A DNA stretch of 64,000 bases, taken from assembly GCA_031271045.1 (NCBI GenBank), contig JAISWO010000063.1, positions 1-64,000 on the forward strand, written 5' to 3'. This DNA comes from Tannerellaceae bacterium (GTDB lineage: Bacteria; Bacteroidota; Bacteroidia; Bacteroidales; Tannerellaceae). Each line of letters opens with the position of its first letter. Positions within the stretch are counted from its first letter, which is position 1. Positions 9,316-17,640 of the stretch are shown piece after piece. Position numbers and translations under genes: made by a program. The notes under the pieces were generated by a model, which saw nothing but the letters and a program-made list of their open reading frames with translations, searched no databases and had not been told where the DNA came from.

Positions 9316-10260
9316 TTAGTATTTTATCAGGCAGGCGCCGGCAGAGTATCCGCCGCCAAAGACGGTAATACCCAGCAAGTCGCCCTTTTTGAATATATGT
9401 TCGTTTTGTGCATAGACCAATGCCGAGCTTACCGAGCCGGTATTTCCCAGTTCTTCGATGTTGTGCAGGAATTTTTCTTCGGGGAGGTCTAATTGTTTGG
9501 CTATGTTTGTCAGGATACGCATATTCGCTTGATGTCCGATGAAGTACGAGAGTTGGTCGAGCGTGTATCCATTTTTTTCCAGCAGGTAGAGGATGTTTTT
9601 GGGCATGTAGGTGCATGCTTGTATGAAGACGTCGCGGCCTTCCGGCATCCGGATGCCGCCATCGCGAGGACAGAGTTTCACAGCATCGGTGCTTTTTCCT
9701 ACATGGCCAAGGCCTTCGGTATAGATGTCGATGATCTGTTTGTCGGTTTCCCGTATCCGTTCTTTGGAGATGAAGAAAGCGGCGGCGGCGTCTCCCCAGA
9801 GGTGTCCGGCCTGGGGATCGGATTCGTTATGGTAGGCCGAATTTTTATCGGCCGACAGGATCAGCGCTTTGGAGGCTTTGCCGAGGGCGAAGTAGCCTTC
9901 AACAATTTCCAGCGCATTGAGAAAGGATGAGCAGGCAGACGAGATGTAGAATGCTTTCGCATGTTCTATGTTGTATGCGCGCTGTACTTCGTGTGCGGCT
10001 GTGGCAACCGTATCATATGGGGAATATGAGGCTGATATGATCAGGTCGGTTTCTGTTATCCCGTACGACAGCCGGGGGAGGGCATGACGCACGGCATTCA
10101 GGCTCATTGTATTGATATTTTCTTCCTGTTTGGCTTTCGATCGTGTTATGATTCCGGTACGTTGTTCGATCCACTCGCTTGTTAATCCGTTCACTTTAAA
10201 GAAATAATCATTATGTACCCGTTCTCCGGGCAGATAGAAACCTGTAGCATTAATAAACAT
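9316..10260 (-). CDS. 3-oxoacyl-ACP synthase III (KAS III, FabH-like)
   Basis: A 314-aa thiolase-fold condensing enzyme. The KAS III triad is complete: Cys110 in SSACSSF, His243 in GHQANMR and Asn273 in GNTGSVSSAL, at almost the same positions as in E. coli FabH. The sequence is divergent from housekeeping FabH in the N-terminal region, so a special starter substrate is possible. It lies 13 bases downstream of tetR and 26 bases upstream of fabG, with no acyl carrier protein gene beside it. Confidence 0.9.
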   Translation of the reverse strand: MFINATGFYLPGERVHNDYFFKVNGLTSEWIEQRTGIITRSKAKQEENINTMSLNAVRHALPRLSYGITETDLIISASYSPYDTVATAAHEVQRAYNIEHAKAFYISSACSSFLNALEIVEGYFALGKASKALILSADKNSAYHNESDPQAGHLWGDAAAAFFISKERIRETDKQIIDIYTEGLGHVGKSTDAVKLCPRDGGIRMPEGRDVFIQACTYMPKNILYLLEKNGYTLDQLSYFIGHQANMRILTNIAKQLDLPEEKFLHNIEELGNTGSVSSALVYAQNEHIFKKGDLLGITVFGGGYSAGACLIKY

Positions 10261-10273
10261 TGCTGTTTGTACT

Positions 10274-10873
10274 TTACTTTATTTTTATTTTGATTCCGTT
10301 GAATACCAAATTCATTACATTGTCCCTACGCTTGATTTTCTGGTTGACGGTGTCGCCCATCAATCCTCGTATATAAGGGACTTCTAATCCTTTCAGTGCG
10401 TGGTGCAGCACCAGGGCGGTGACGCTGGAGTCGGGCATATCGAAAATACCTTCCTGTATGCCGTCGTCGAGTATGCGTTTGATGAGTTCCGTTTCCCTGA
10501 TGTCGAATCCTTTCCGCACCTTTTCTACGCGCCAGATGTCGCGAAAGAAGTTGGCGCGCAGGGTTCCGTTGCGAAAGACCAACGATTTGACGGCATCTAA
10601 GCGGACGTATATGAATGTGATCAGTTTTTCGTCTGCCGGGAGTTCCTGGGCGGCCACATCGAGGAGCATATTGTATAGTTTACCTATTTCGGTTTCTACG
10701 ACCGCCTGATAAATATCGTTTTTGCTTTTAAAATACGTGTACAGAGTCCGGCGTCCTTTCTGGGAGGCTTGCGCAATGTCGTTCATGGTCGTATTGTCGA
10801 CGCCCATACGGGCAAACAGTTGCCGAGCTACATCCACTAACATTTCGCGCGTTTTAGAAACGGTGATAGCCAT
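10274..10873 (-). CDS. TetR/AcrR-family transcriptional regulator
   Basis: A 199-aa regulator with an N-terminal helix-turn-helix about residues 8-55 (ARQLFARMGVDNTTMNDIAQ, then YTYFKSKNDIY). The C-terminal ligand domain is divergent. It heads the KAS III-fabG-rluA-like operon and probably autoregulates it in response to an acyl or fatty acid ligand (inference from neighbours). A gapped inverted repeat lies immediately upstream of its start and faces rpiA, which is divergently transcribed. Confidence 0.92.
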   Translation of the reverse strand: MAITVSKTREMLVDVARQLFARMGVDNTTMNDIAQASQKGRRTLYTYFKSKNDIYQAVVETEIGKLYNMLLDVAAQELPADEKLITFIYVRLDAVKSLVFRNGTLRANFFRDIWRVEKVRKGFDIRETELIKRILDDGIQEGIFDMPDSSVTALVLHHALKGLEVPYIRGLMGDTVNQKIKRRDNVMNLVFNGIKIKIK

Positions 10874-10878
10874 TGTTA

Positions 10879-10907
10879 TTGCACATTTTGATTGAAACTG
10901 TGCGCAA
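10879..10907. promoter_or_regulatory. Possible TetR operator (inverted repeat)
   Basis: TTGC-ACA and TGTGCGCAA form an inverted repeat with one extra base in the right arm, separated by 13 bases, just upstream of tetR. Placement fits an autoregulatory operator. The call rests on symmetry and position only. Confidence 0.35.
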
Positions 10908-10977
10908 AGTACTTAAAAAAGATTCTATATTGCAAGGATATTGACGAGAAACTGTATGGAATGACATAATATTTGCC

Positions 10978-10985
10978 TAAGTTTG
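10978..10985 (+). promoter_or_regulatory. -7 like element for rpiA
   Basis: TAAGTTTG matches TAnnTTTG, but it ends only 7 bases before the ATG at 10993, so use of this element would give a leaderless or nearly leaderless mRNA. A second near-match (TAATATTTG, 10967-10975) would leave a short leader. Confidence 0.3.
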
Positions 10986-10992
10986 CAGCCTC

Positions 10993-11691
10993 ATGAAATG
11001 GAAAGATAATATTATTGACTCATTTGTCTGGGGGGAGATTGCCCGGAGGGAAGAGAAGGAACGGGTGGCCAGATTGATTGCTGCAATGGTGAAGGATGGA
11101 GACGTTGTGGGAATAGGCTCGGGATCGACGTCGTATTTGGCACTGCTGACCATCGCCGGGCGGGTGAAGCGAGAAGGCTTGTTTGTCAGGGCTATTCCCA
11201 CTTCGCTGGAAATTACGATGGCTTGCGCCGGATTGGGAATACCGGTCACTAACCTGGAAGAGAACAGGCCGGATTGGACTTTCGACGGCGCCGACGAGAT
11301 TGATCCGGATCTCAACCTGATTAAAGGGAGAGGGGGAGCAATGTTCAGGGAGAAGCTGCTGATTAATTCGAGCCCGAAAACGTATATCATTGCCGACTCG
11401 TCGAAGCGGGTGGCCCGGCTGGGCGAGAAGTTTCCCGTCCCGGTGGAGGTTTTTCCCCAGGCGCTGACCTATGTGGGGCAGGCGCTCAAAGAATTGGCTC
11501 CTACCGACATCCGGCTCCGCATGGCGGAAGGAAAAGATGGCCCCATTATTACTGAAAACGGGAACCTGATCGTGGACGTGTGGTTCGACGGGATTCCGGA
11601 AGGTGCCGAAGTCGCTCTTAAGTCTATCACCGGTGTTATTGAAAGCGGACTCTTTACCGGCTATGCGGTAGAGATTGTCGACGCCGGATAA
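10993..11691 (+). CDS. rpiA: Ribose-5-phosphate isomerase A
   Basis: A 232-aa cytoplasmic isomerase interconverting ribose 5-phosphate and ribulose 5-phosphate in the pentose phosphate pathway. Family motifs are clear: GIGSGSTSYLAL near the N-terminus, FDGADEIDPDLNLIKGRGGA in the middle with the acidic active-site residues, and the Lys of RGGAMFREKL. Length is typical. It is transcribed alone, divergently from the tetR operon. Confidence 0.96.
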   Translation: MKWKDNIIDSFVWGEIARREEKERVARLIAAMVKDGDVVGIGSGSTSYLALLTIAGRVKREGLFVRAIPTSLEITMACAGLGIPVTNLEENRPDWTFDGADEIDPDLNLIKGRGGAMFREKLLINSSPKTYIIADSSKRVARLGEKFPVPVEVFPQALTYVGQALKELAPTDIRLRMAEGKDGPIITENGNLIVDVWFDGIPEGAEVALKSITGVIESGLFTGYAVEIVDAG

Positions 11692-11863
11692 TCTAAAAAT
11701 TCAAAGACCAGCTTGATAATTGTAAGTAACATCGTTTTTCGATGTTCGAATCTGGTGCGACCACCAATTGGCGAAGGATTGGCGTCTAATCCAACATAAG
11801 GTATGTGAGCTGTGACTGATTAGCCTTACTTAGCAGTAGTTGGAACCGATCGTTATCGTTTAA
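11692..11863. other. Intergenic region after rpiA
   Basis: A perfect 7-bp hairpin (AACATCG, TTTTT loop, CGATGTT) lies at 11728-11746 and may end rpiA transcription, although no T tract follows. The remaining sequence resembles no gene I recognise and is more AT-rich than the neighbouring genes. Confidence 0.4.
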
Positions 11864-12060
11864 ATCAAGGACGCTAAATTACAACTGTACAAAGAAGCTC
11901 ACAACCCCAATAAACTACACCTTTCTCTCAACGGACAAAATATCGCAGACTGGTTCAAGGAACAGTTTAGTAAACTACGCCAAATCATTACCCAAGCCAT
12001 CTCAAAATCCGGCGAGCAGTCTGTTAATACAGGGATTGCAATTCAATTGTTATTATCATT
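11864..12060 (+). pseudogene. ORF remnant without a start codon
   Basis: After a TAA at 11861-11863 an open frame of about 66 codons reads like real protein: KLQLYKEAHNPNKLHLSLNG, then QNIADWFKEQFSKLRQ, then AISKSGEQSVNTG. It has no ATG or GTG near its beginning. The frame then runs into the antisense strand of the transporter gene, losing protein-like character at about 12060. Composition is more AT-rich than the neighbours. It looks like the 3' part of a gene brought in and eroded. I cannot name the family; a mobilisation or plasmid protein is only a guess. Confidence 0.35.
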
Positions 12061-12080
12061 AAGAAAAAGATCTTTTTCTT
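12061..12080. terminator. Palindromic terminator-like element
   Basis: The 20 bases are a perfect palindrome (AAGAAAAAGA and its complement) lying 7 bases beyond the stop of the minus-strand transporter gene. It would fold as a weak hairpin with A/T runs on both sides and could serve either direction. Confidence 0.4.
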
Positions 12081-12087
12081 TTTGGGT

Positions 12088-14298
12088 TCAGATCTCTTTG
12101 TACTGCGAGGCATTGACGAAGAGGATGTCGCCTATTGCGTTGAAGCGGGTGAAGAAGCTTTGTGCGTCGTGACGGATGATTTCTTCGCGAAAGCCAAGGA
12201 TGGTGAGGCCTGCATGACGGGAGTGGATGCTGACGGCGTCGCCGACGGTCTGGCCTTCTCCGAGGAGGATGATCTCGATGTTGGTCAGGGTGATGGGCAG
12301 TCGTCCGGCGGCAATGCGGGCTTTTAGTTCTTCTTTTACGGCTTCGCTGGCTCGCGTGGTGGCGATGAAGATTTTTATCTGGCTTTTGCACCAGTCGGGA
12401 TGGGCCATGATGATGAAGCCGAGGAGGATCATCAGGTTGGTGTTTTTCTCGTCGGTCTCGCGTATCCAGACGTGGATGCCGAAACGGTTCCGGATCGGGT
12501 AGGAGGAAGAGGCGAAGATGCAGACATCGAAATCGCCGGCCCGGGCGAGGTTGATGTTGTCGATGATGCGGGTCAGTTCTTCCGGACGGCTTTTGTCGTA
12601 CTCGAAGACAACCATATTGTTCTCCATCCCGGATATGGAGGGGGCTTGTATGACCTGCGCGATGGCGGAGGTGTAGGAGGGGGAGATCATGGTGTCGATA
12701 TAGAGGGCGCTGCTGTGTTCTTTCTGGCGGTCGATGAGTTGGCGGAGGATGTTTTGCGATTCGGCAAAGGTTTGTTTGCTGTAATAGCCTTCGATGTAAT
12801 GGAAATAGGTGCCGAAGCCGTGCTGGTGGCTGAGCCAGGTCATCAGTTCGAGCACTTTGTCGCGTTCGAAGGAGTGGGGGGAGATGCAGATGGCCGAGGG
12901 GCGCCATTCTTCGCTTGCCATGGAGGATTTGTGCTTTTGCATAAAGACGCGGAGGCGGCGGTTGAGCTGGAAGAGGGCTCCTTCAAAGATATCGACCAGG
13001 CCTTTGCCGTCTTTGTTGTAATGTTCGACGAAGAGGTAGATGAGGGCGAGCAGGAGGTAGGAGATGATGGTGTACAGGGGGTTGATCATGAACATGATCC
13101 ATACCGACATCAGGAAGCCTCCGAGCGAGAAGTACCATTTGGACTTAAATCGCGGGCGGTAGGATGGCGGCGAGCCGAAGTGGTTGATAAACGAGATGAG
13201 GCAGAGCGTCCCGTAGGTGATCAGGAAGAACATCGAGATGATCTGCGCTACCTTGTCGACATTGCCTGCCAAGACAAAGAACAGGGCGATGAGGAAGGAT
13301 ACGAGGGTGGCGTTTGCCGGCTCGTTGGTTGCGCCTCGTCCTTGGGCGAGGAATTGGTTGATGCGTTGCAAGGGGAAACTTTTGTCGGCGGCCAGCGCCT
13401 GCATGGTGCGCGGGGCTACGAGGATGGAGCCCAGGGCGGACGAGAAGGTACAGGCGGCCAATCCCATCGGGATGATCAGGCTGCCCATTATGGCTATACG
13501 GGCCATGATTAGTTGGTCGGTACTCAGGTCGGTTGGGGAGGCGGAGGCGGATAGTTTCCAAACGATCAGTATGTAGACGGCCAGTCCGCAGAGGGTGGCT
13601 CCCATGGTGCCCAGGGGGATGGATTTGCCGGGGTTTTTCAGGTCGCCGCTTAGTCCGACGCCGGCTGTCATGCCGGTGAAGGCGGGGAAGCAGATGGCGA
13701 ACCAGAAGAAGATGCTGTCGGTGTTCCGGAGCGTGAAATTGCCGGCTATTGCTTCGGCAGAGGCGCCGGCGGAGTCGATGGCGGGGCCGATGAAGAAGCA
13801 GAAGAGCGAGAGGAACAAGATGATATTAATAATGTACAGCATTTTCATGCCCAGGCCGGCGCCTTTGCGCAGGATGAGCAGCGCCAGGAGGCAGAGGGCC
13901 GGTACGCTGACTGTCTGGCGCGGCAGCTCGAAGCCCACCGTTGCCTGCCACCAGTTGAAGAACGGTTCGAAGGCTTCGGTGAAGGCGATGACATAGAAGG
14001 CGATACTGATGGCTTGCGAGAGGTAGAGGGTGATGCCGATGGTGGTGCCGATTTTCAGTCCGAAGGAGCGCGAGATGATGAAGTATTCGCCGCCGCCTTC
14101 TACGCGCGTATTGGTGGCGATTTCGGAGATGGCCAGGGCGGTTGGGATGGTGACTAAGTGTCCGAGAATAATAATCGCGATCGCCCCCCAGAAGCCGGTT
14201 GCCCCGATGGCATATCCGAACCTCAGGAAAAGGATCGCGCCCAGAATGGTGGAGATGGCCGTGAAGAAAACAGGAGCCGTCCCGAATCCTTTGTTCAT
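12088..14298 (-). CDS. SLC12-like (cation-chloride cotransporter type) APC permease
   Basis: A 736-aa inner membrane transporter. Residues 1 to about 430 contain roughly twelve hydrophobic segments of the amino acid-polyamine-organocation fold; GAILFLRFGYAIG and GGGEYFIISRSFG match the first and third helices of SLC12 Na/K/Cl cotransporters. The remaining 300 residues form a soluble C-terminal domain, again as in SLC12 proteins. Substrate cannot be assigned from sequence: amino acid or ion with chloride are both possible. The start follows the stop of the upstream DUF6261-like gene by two bases, so the two are translationally linked. Confidence 0.85.
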   Translation of the reverse strand: MNKGFGTAPVFFTAISTILGAILFLRFGYAIGATGFWGAIAIIILGHLVTIPTALAISEIATNTRVEGGGEYFIISRSFGLKIGTTIGITLYLSQAISIAFYVIAFTEAFEPFFNWWQATVGFELPRQTVSVPALCLLALLILRKGAGLGMKMLYIINIILFLSLFCFFIGPAIDSAGASAEAIAGNFTLRNTDSIFFWFAICFPAFTGMTAGVGLSGDLKNPGKSIPLGTMGATLCGLAVYILIVWKLSASASPTDLSTDQLIMARIAIMGSLIIPMGLAACTFSSALGSILVAPRTMQALAADKSFPLQRINQFLAQGRGATNEPANATLVSFLIALFFVLAGNVDKVAQIISMFFLITYGTLCLISFINHFGSPPSYRPRFKSKWYFSLGGFLMSVWIMFMINPLYTIISYLLLALIYLFVEHYNKDGKGLVDIFEGALFQLNRRLRVFMQKHKSSMASEEWRPSAICISPHSFERDKVLELMTWLSHQHGFGTYFHYIEGYYSKQTFAESQNILRQLIDRQKEHSSALYIDTMISPSYTSAIAQVIQAPSISGMENNMVVFEYDKSRPEELTRIIDNINLARAGDFDVCIFASSSYPIRNRFGIHVWIRETDEKNTNLMILLGFIIMAHPDWCKSQIKIFIATTRASEAVKEELKARIAAGRLPITLTNIEIILLGEGQTVGDAVSIHSRHAGLTILGFREEIIRHDAQSFFTRFNAIGDILFVNASQYKEI

Positions 14299-14300
14299 TG

Positions 14301-15482
14301 TCAGTTGTCAATCATGGTGGCGGGGTATTGCAGGCCGGTGAGGATGGCGAGCGTACGGTCGTTTTTGATGATTTCGGCTGTTCGTGTGCCGCCAAAACCG
14401 TAGAAGGGTTTTTCGAAGAAGACGTTGGCTGCCGGGGGGTCGACTAAGAGGCCGATGGGCGTCGTTCCGTCGGTATCGTACAGGAAGTCGGCCACCGGGA
14501 GGGTTTCGATGGTGTCGGTCTCGGGGTTCATGATCTTCATCTGGCCGTCTTTGGCTTCCGGGTAAAGGATGCCGGCAAAGAGAACGGCGTCGGTGGCCTG
14601 GAGCGACATCTGGGCGCCGAGGCCTGTCATTCCGGTTATGGTTCCTACGACGGCTTGGGCGGAGATGGCCAGTTGGGGCGTCGTGCTGCCGGGCGTTTCG
14701 TCGTCGCCTCCGGCGGGCTGGTCGTCTTTGCCCAGGTGGTACCTCGGGTTGCGCCGGGAGTAGATGGCTTCGTATTTGCGGAGGAAGGAGTTGATGAAGC
14801 GGATCGCGTCGCCCAGGAGTTCGCTCACTTCGGGGTCTTTGTTGGGCGATACTTCGTTGGCGTAGTACAGGGCGTTGACGCAGTCTACGACGATGCCGAA
14901 TTTGCCGTCGGATTGCCGCCGGGCTTCGACTAAGCGGCCGTCGTGCTTTTGATCGTTTTCGTTCACGGTGCGCTCGGCATAGAGCGTCATGAACGCGTCG
15001 TTATCGCGCTTGAGGCGGGCGATTGCGTCCTGTGCGCCGTGTATGAGGGCGACCTTGGGGGCGTTCTTTTCCTTTTCCATGTCCTGGACGAGGTTAAAGA
15101 TCAGCGCCGAGGCTTCGGTCATGGGCGCGTAGTACGTTTTGGAATAGTTTTCCATCACGTGCATGAGCGCTTCGCCGGCTTCTTTTACTTCCGGTGTCTC
15201 GCTCATGGCCGCCAGCTCCATGATGCGCCGGAGCACAACGTAGGAGGTCTTGCGTTTCTCGTGCACGGCTTTGATTTGCTGTGTCTCTTCTTGTTTGGCG
15301 CTTCGCTTGTACAGTTCGTCTTCTTTGTCGAAGGATAGGAGGAAGTCATTCCAGGCAACAACGGCGGCGGATGGCTTCAATCCCTTGACCGCGAGGTGGA
15401 GAACGATGTGTTCGTACATGTCGAAGTGCTCGGCGTTTCTGAGCCGGGCGGGGAATGAGGGGACGTAGATGATCTTTAGCAT
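14301..15482 (-). CDS. DUF6261-like protein of unknown function
   Basis: A 393-aa protein without signal peptide or membrane segment. The N-terminus MLKIIYVPSFPARLRNAEHF resembles Bacteroidetes proteins I recall as DUF6261. The first 230 residues are helix-rich; a Gly/Pro/Thr-rich linker follows (about 255-270), then a beta-rich tail. It shares that helical-then-beta plan with the 230-aa paralogues at 322 and 29505, but I see no clear sequence homology. It is followed after two bases by the SLC12-like transporter gene and preceded by its own promoter and a 41-bp tandem array. Confidence 0.7.
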   Translation of the reverse strand: MLKIIYVPSFPARLRNAEHFDMYEHIVLHLAVKGLKPSAAVVAWNDFLLSFDKEDELYKRSAKQEETQQIKAVHEKRKTSYVVLRRIMELAAMSETPEVKEAGEALMHVMENYSKTYYAPMTEASALIFNLVQDMEKEKNAPKVALIHGAQDAIARLKRDNDAFMTLYAERTVNENDQKHDGRLVEARRQSDGKFGIVVDCVNALYYANEVSPNKDPEVSELLGDAIRFINSFLRKYEAIYSRRNPRYHLGKDDQPAGGDDETPGSTTPQLAISAQAVVGTITGMTGLGAQMSLQATDAVLFAGILYPEAKDGQMKIMNPETDTIETLPVADFLYDTDGTTPIGLLVDPPAANVFFEKPFYGFGGTRTAEIIKNDRTLAILTGLQYPATMIDN

Positions 15483-15535
15483 AGGATGTGTTTTATTTTA
15501 TTTGTTGTGTGCTCCTTTTTTTTTGCATCACGCCA

Positions 15536-15543
15536 CAAATGTA
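15536..15543 (-). promoter_or_regulatory. -7 element for the DUF6261-like gene
   Basis: The minus strand reads TACATTTG, an exact TAnnTTTG match, about 53 bases before the start codon. No -33 TTTG lies at the usual spacing. If used, transcription begins between the gene and the 41-bp array, leaving the array upstream of the promoter. Confidence 0.45.
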
Positions 15544-15621
15544 GATAGTGTATTTGAATTATCCAACAGAAAAGCAAAAAAAATTTCCATCAATGTTCTG
15601 TTTATATATTTATATGTGGCA

Positions 15622-15975
15622 GGTTGGTTTTCCAAGGCTCTGTTATTGTCCGGGGGGTTGAAAAATGGTTTTCCAACGTCCTGTTTTTGTCCGAGGGGTT
15701 GAAAAATGATTTTTCAACGTCCTGTTTTTGTCCGAGAGGCTGAAAAATGATTTTTCGACGTCTCGGACATGTACGAAGGCTTGAAAAATGATTTTTCGAC
15801 GTCGCGGACATGTACGAGGGCTTGAAAAATGGTTTTTCAACGTCTCGGACATGTCCGGGGGCTTGAAAAATGGTTTTTCAACGTCTCGGACATGTACGAG
15901 GGCTTGGAAAATGGTTTCCCAACGTCGCGGACATGTACGGGGGGTTGGTTAATGGTTTTCCGACGTCGCGACAGG
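15622..15975. repeat. 41-bp tandem repeat array 2
   Basis: Seven full 41-bp units begin at 15655, 15696, 15737, 15778, 15819, 15860 and 15901, flanked by partial units at 15622 and 15942. The first half of most units is a stem, TTGAAAAA-TGR-TTTTTCAA. In the unit at 15901 this becomes TTGGAAAA and TTTCCCAA, keeping the outer pairs by changing both sides. The second half carries CTCGGACATGTACGAG, or CGGACATGTCCG in one unit, also an inverted repeat. The array lies between two divergent promoters, for the DUF6261-like gene and for the TolC operon. The 41-bp unit is not divisible by three, so coding is unlikely. Confidence 0.95.
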
Positions 15976-16067
15976 AAAAGGGGCCTTCGTCAGGCCCAGT
16001 TGAGGGGTATGTTAGTCGACAATAAACCCTCATTCGTCGATGGATACCCTCAAATAAGCGTTTTTTG

Positions 16068-16099
16068 TTTGACTAAATAGACAGATAATCTTACTTTTG
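16068..16099 (+). promoter_or_regulatory. Bacteroidetes promoter for the first RND pump operon
   Basis: TTTG at 16068-16071 and TACTTTTG at 16092-16099 are separated by 20 bases, the preferred -33/-7 geometry. The tolC-like start is 32 bases beyond. Confidence 0.7.
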
Positions 16100-16130
16100 T
16101 TTCCGATTTTACAATATAATCTTTTTATCA

Positions 16131-17615
16131 ATGGAAAAATTAATAAGTGTCAGAAAGATAATGCCGATGACAGGGCTGTGGTTGTTGGCTGCGATGATTT
16201 CGCCGGCCGGGGCCCAGGAGACGTTGGTCCTTAACCTGGATAAAGCATTAGAGATTGCGATGAGTGAAAATCCGACGGTGAAAGTAGCCGAACAGGAAAT
16301 CGAAAAAAAGAAATACGCGCAAAAGGGCTCCTATGCCGCCCTCTTTCCTCAAATCAACCTGGGTGGTGACTACAATCGCACGCTCAAGAAACAAGTCATG
16401 TATATGGATGGGGCCTTCGACATGGTCAGCATGATGTTGCCAACCTTCAACGGGATCGAACAGACGTTCGTGAGCCAAGTGCCCGGCTATACGCCCGGTA
16501 CTTTGTTCCAGGCCATCAATGATGCCCAGCCCCCGGCCGACCCTTCGTCCGGCGAAGAAGGGATCTCCATCGGGCGCGACAATAATTGGAGCATCGGCTT
16601 TACCGCCGGTATGCCCCTTGTCAACGCCGCCTTGTGGAAAAGTCTCTCGATCTCGGCCGTCGACGTGGAACTGGCCATCGAGCAGGCGCGCTCGTCGAAA
16701 ATAGATATGACCAACCAGGTGCGCAAAAGCTTTTACGGCGTCCTGCTGGCCAACGACTCCTACCGCGTCTTCAAAGAGAGCTACGACAATGCGATGGCCA
16801 ACTATACCGACATCCGGACGAAGTTCGACCAGGGATTGGTGGCCGAGTACGACCTCATACGCGCCGACGTGTCGGTCAGGAACCTCGAACCGAATCTCCT
16901 TCAGGCCGAAAATGCCGTCATCCTGGCCAAATGGCAGTTGAAAGCCCTGCTGGGCGTCGACCTCGACCTGGAGCTCGATTGCGAAGGACAACTGGCCGAT
17001 TACCGCTCCGAACTCTTTGCCGGGCACATCAACGCAATGACCAACGTCAGCCTCGACGACAACAGCGCCCTCCGGCAGTTCGACATCCAGGACAAACTCC
17101 TGCACCGTACGCTCGAGATGCAAAAGCTCGACTTCCTGCCCACGCTCTCCCTCAGCGGCCTCTACCAATGGAGCTCGATGAACAACGACTTCCGCTTCCG
17201 CGATTATCGCTGGAACCCCTACTCTATGGTCGGCATCTCGCTCAGCGTACCGCTCTTCCAGGGAGGCAGCCGGCTGAATAAAGTCCGCCAGACCCAAGTC
17301 ACCATCCTGCAGCTCGGCATGCAAAAAGACGATACCCAACGCAACCTCCAGCTCGCCGTCAAACAATACGTAGATCACATGAACACCTGCATCAAGCGCT
17401 TCGATGCCGCCCAAAAAGGCGTCGAACAGGCCCGGCGCGGACACTCCATCGCCCGCAAACGCTACGATACGGGATCAGGCACGCTCCTGGAAATGAACGA
17501 CGCCGAACTCGCTATGACGCAGGCGCAACTGAACTTCAACCAGGCTATCTACGACTATATGACCGCCAAAAGCGAACTGGATAAATTAACAGGCAAACAA
17601 TCAGATTCAAAATAA
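16131..17615 (+). CDS. TolC-family outer membrane efflux protein (pump 1)
   Basis: A 494-aa outer membrane channel for an RND tripartite pump. A signal peptide of about 28 residues (ending SPAGA) precedes two outer-membrane-efflux repeats with long coiled-coil helices (LNLDKALEIAMSENPTVKVA at the start of the first). Length is normal. It is the first gene of the operon, followed by the adaptor gene after 25 bases. Putting the channel first is common in Bacteroidetes pump operons. Confidence 0.94.
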   Translation: MEKLISVRKIMPMTGLWLLAAMISPAGAQETLVLNLDKALEIAMSENPTVKVAEQEIEKKKYAQKGSYAALFPQINLGGDYNRTLKKQVMYMDGAFDMVSMMLPTFNGIEQTFVSQVPGYTPGTLFQAINDAQPPADPSSGEEGISIGRDNNWSIGFTAGMPLVNAALWKSLSISAVDVELAIEQARSSKIDMTNQVRKSFYGVLLANDSYRVFKESYDNAMANYTDIRTKFDQGLVAEYDLIRADVSVRNLEPNLLQAENAVILAKWQLKALLGVDLDLELDCEGQLADYRSELFAGHINAMTNVSLDDNSALRQFDIQDKLLHRTLEMQKLDFLPTLSLSGLYQWSSMNNDFRFRDYRWNPYSMVGISLSVPLFQGGSRLNKVRQTQVTILQLGMQKDDTQRNLQLAVKQYVDHMNTCIKRFDAAQKGVEQARRGHSIARKRYDTGSGTLLEMNDAELAMTQAQLNFNQAIYDYMTAKSELDKLTGKQSDSK

Positions 17616-17640
17616 AACAACATTAAAACCCTACCATAAG

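Noticed and set aside
11744-11766. tRNA-like 3' end (GTTCGAATC ... ACCACCA)
   Set aside because: The T-stem does not pair, the spacing to CCA is off by one, and no anticodon or D arm lies upstream.
12400-13512. 370-aa plus-strand ORF
   Set aside because: Shadow of the transporter gene with Gly/Asp/Glu-rich, non-protein-like composition.
15602-15852. Two 69-aa ORFs on the minus strand across array 2
   Set aside because: The 41-bp unit rotates through all three frames; they reflect absence of stops in the repeat.
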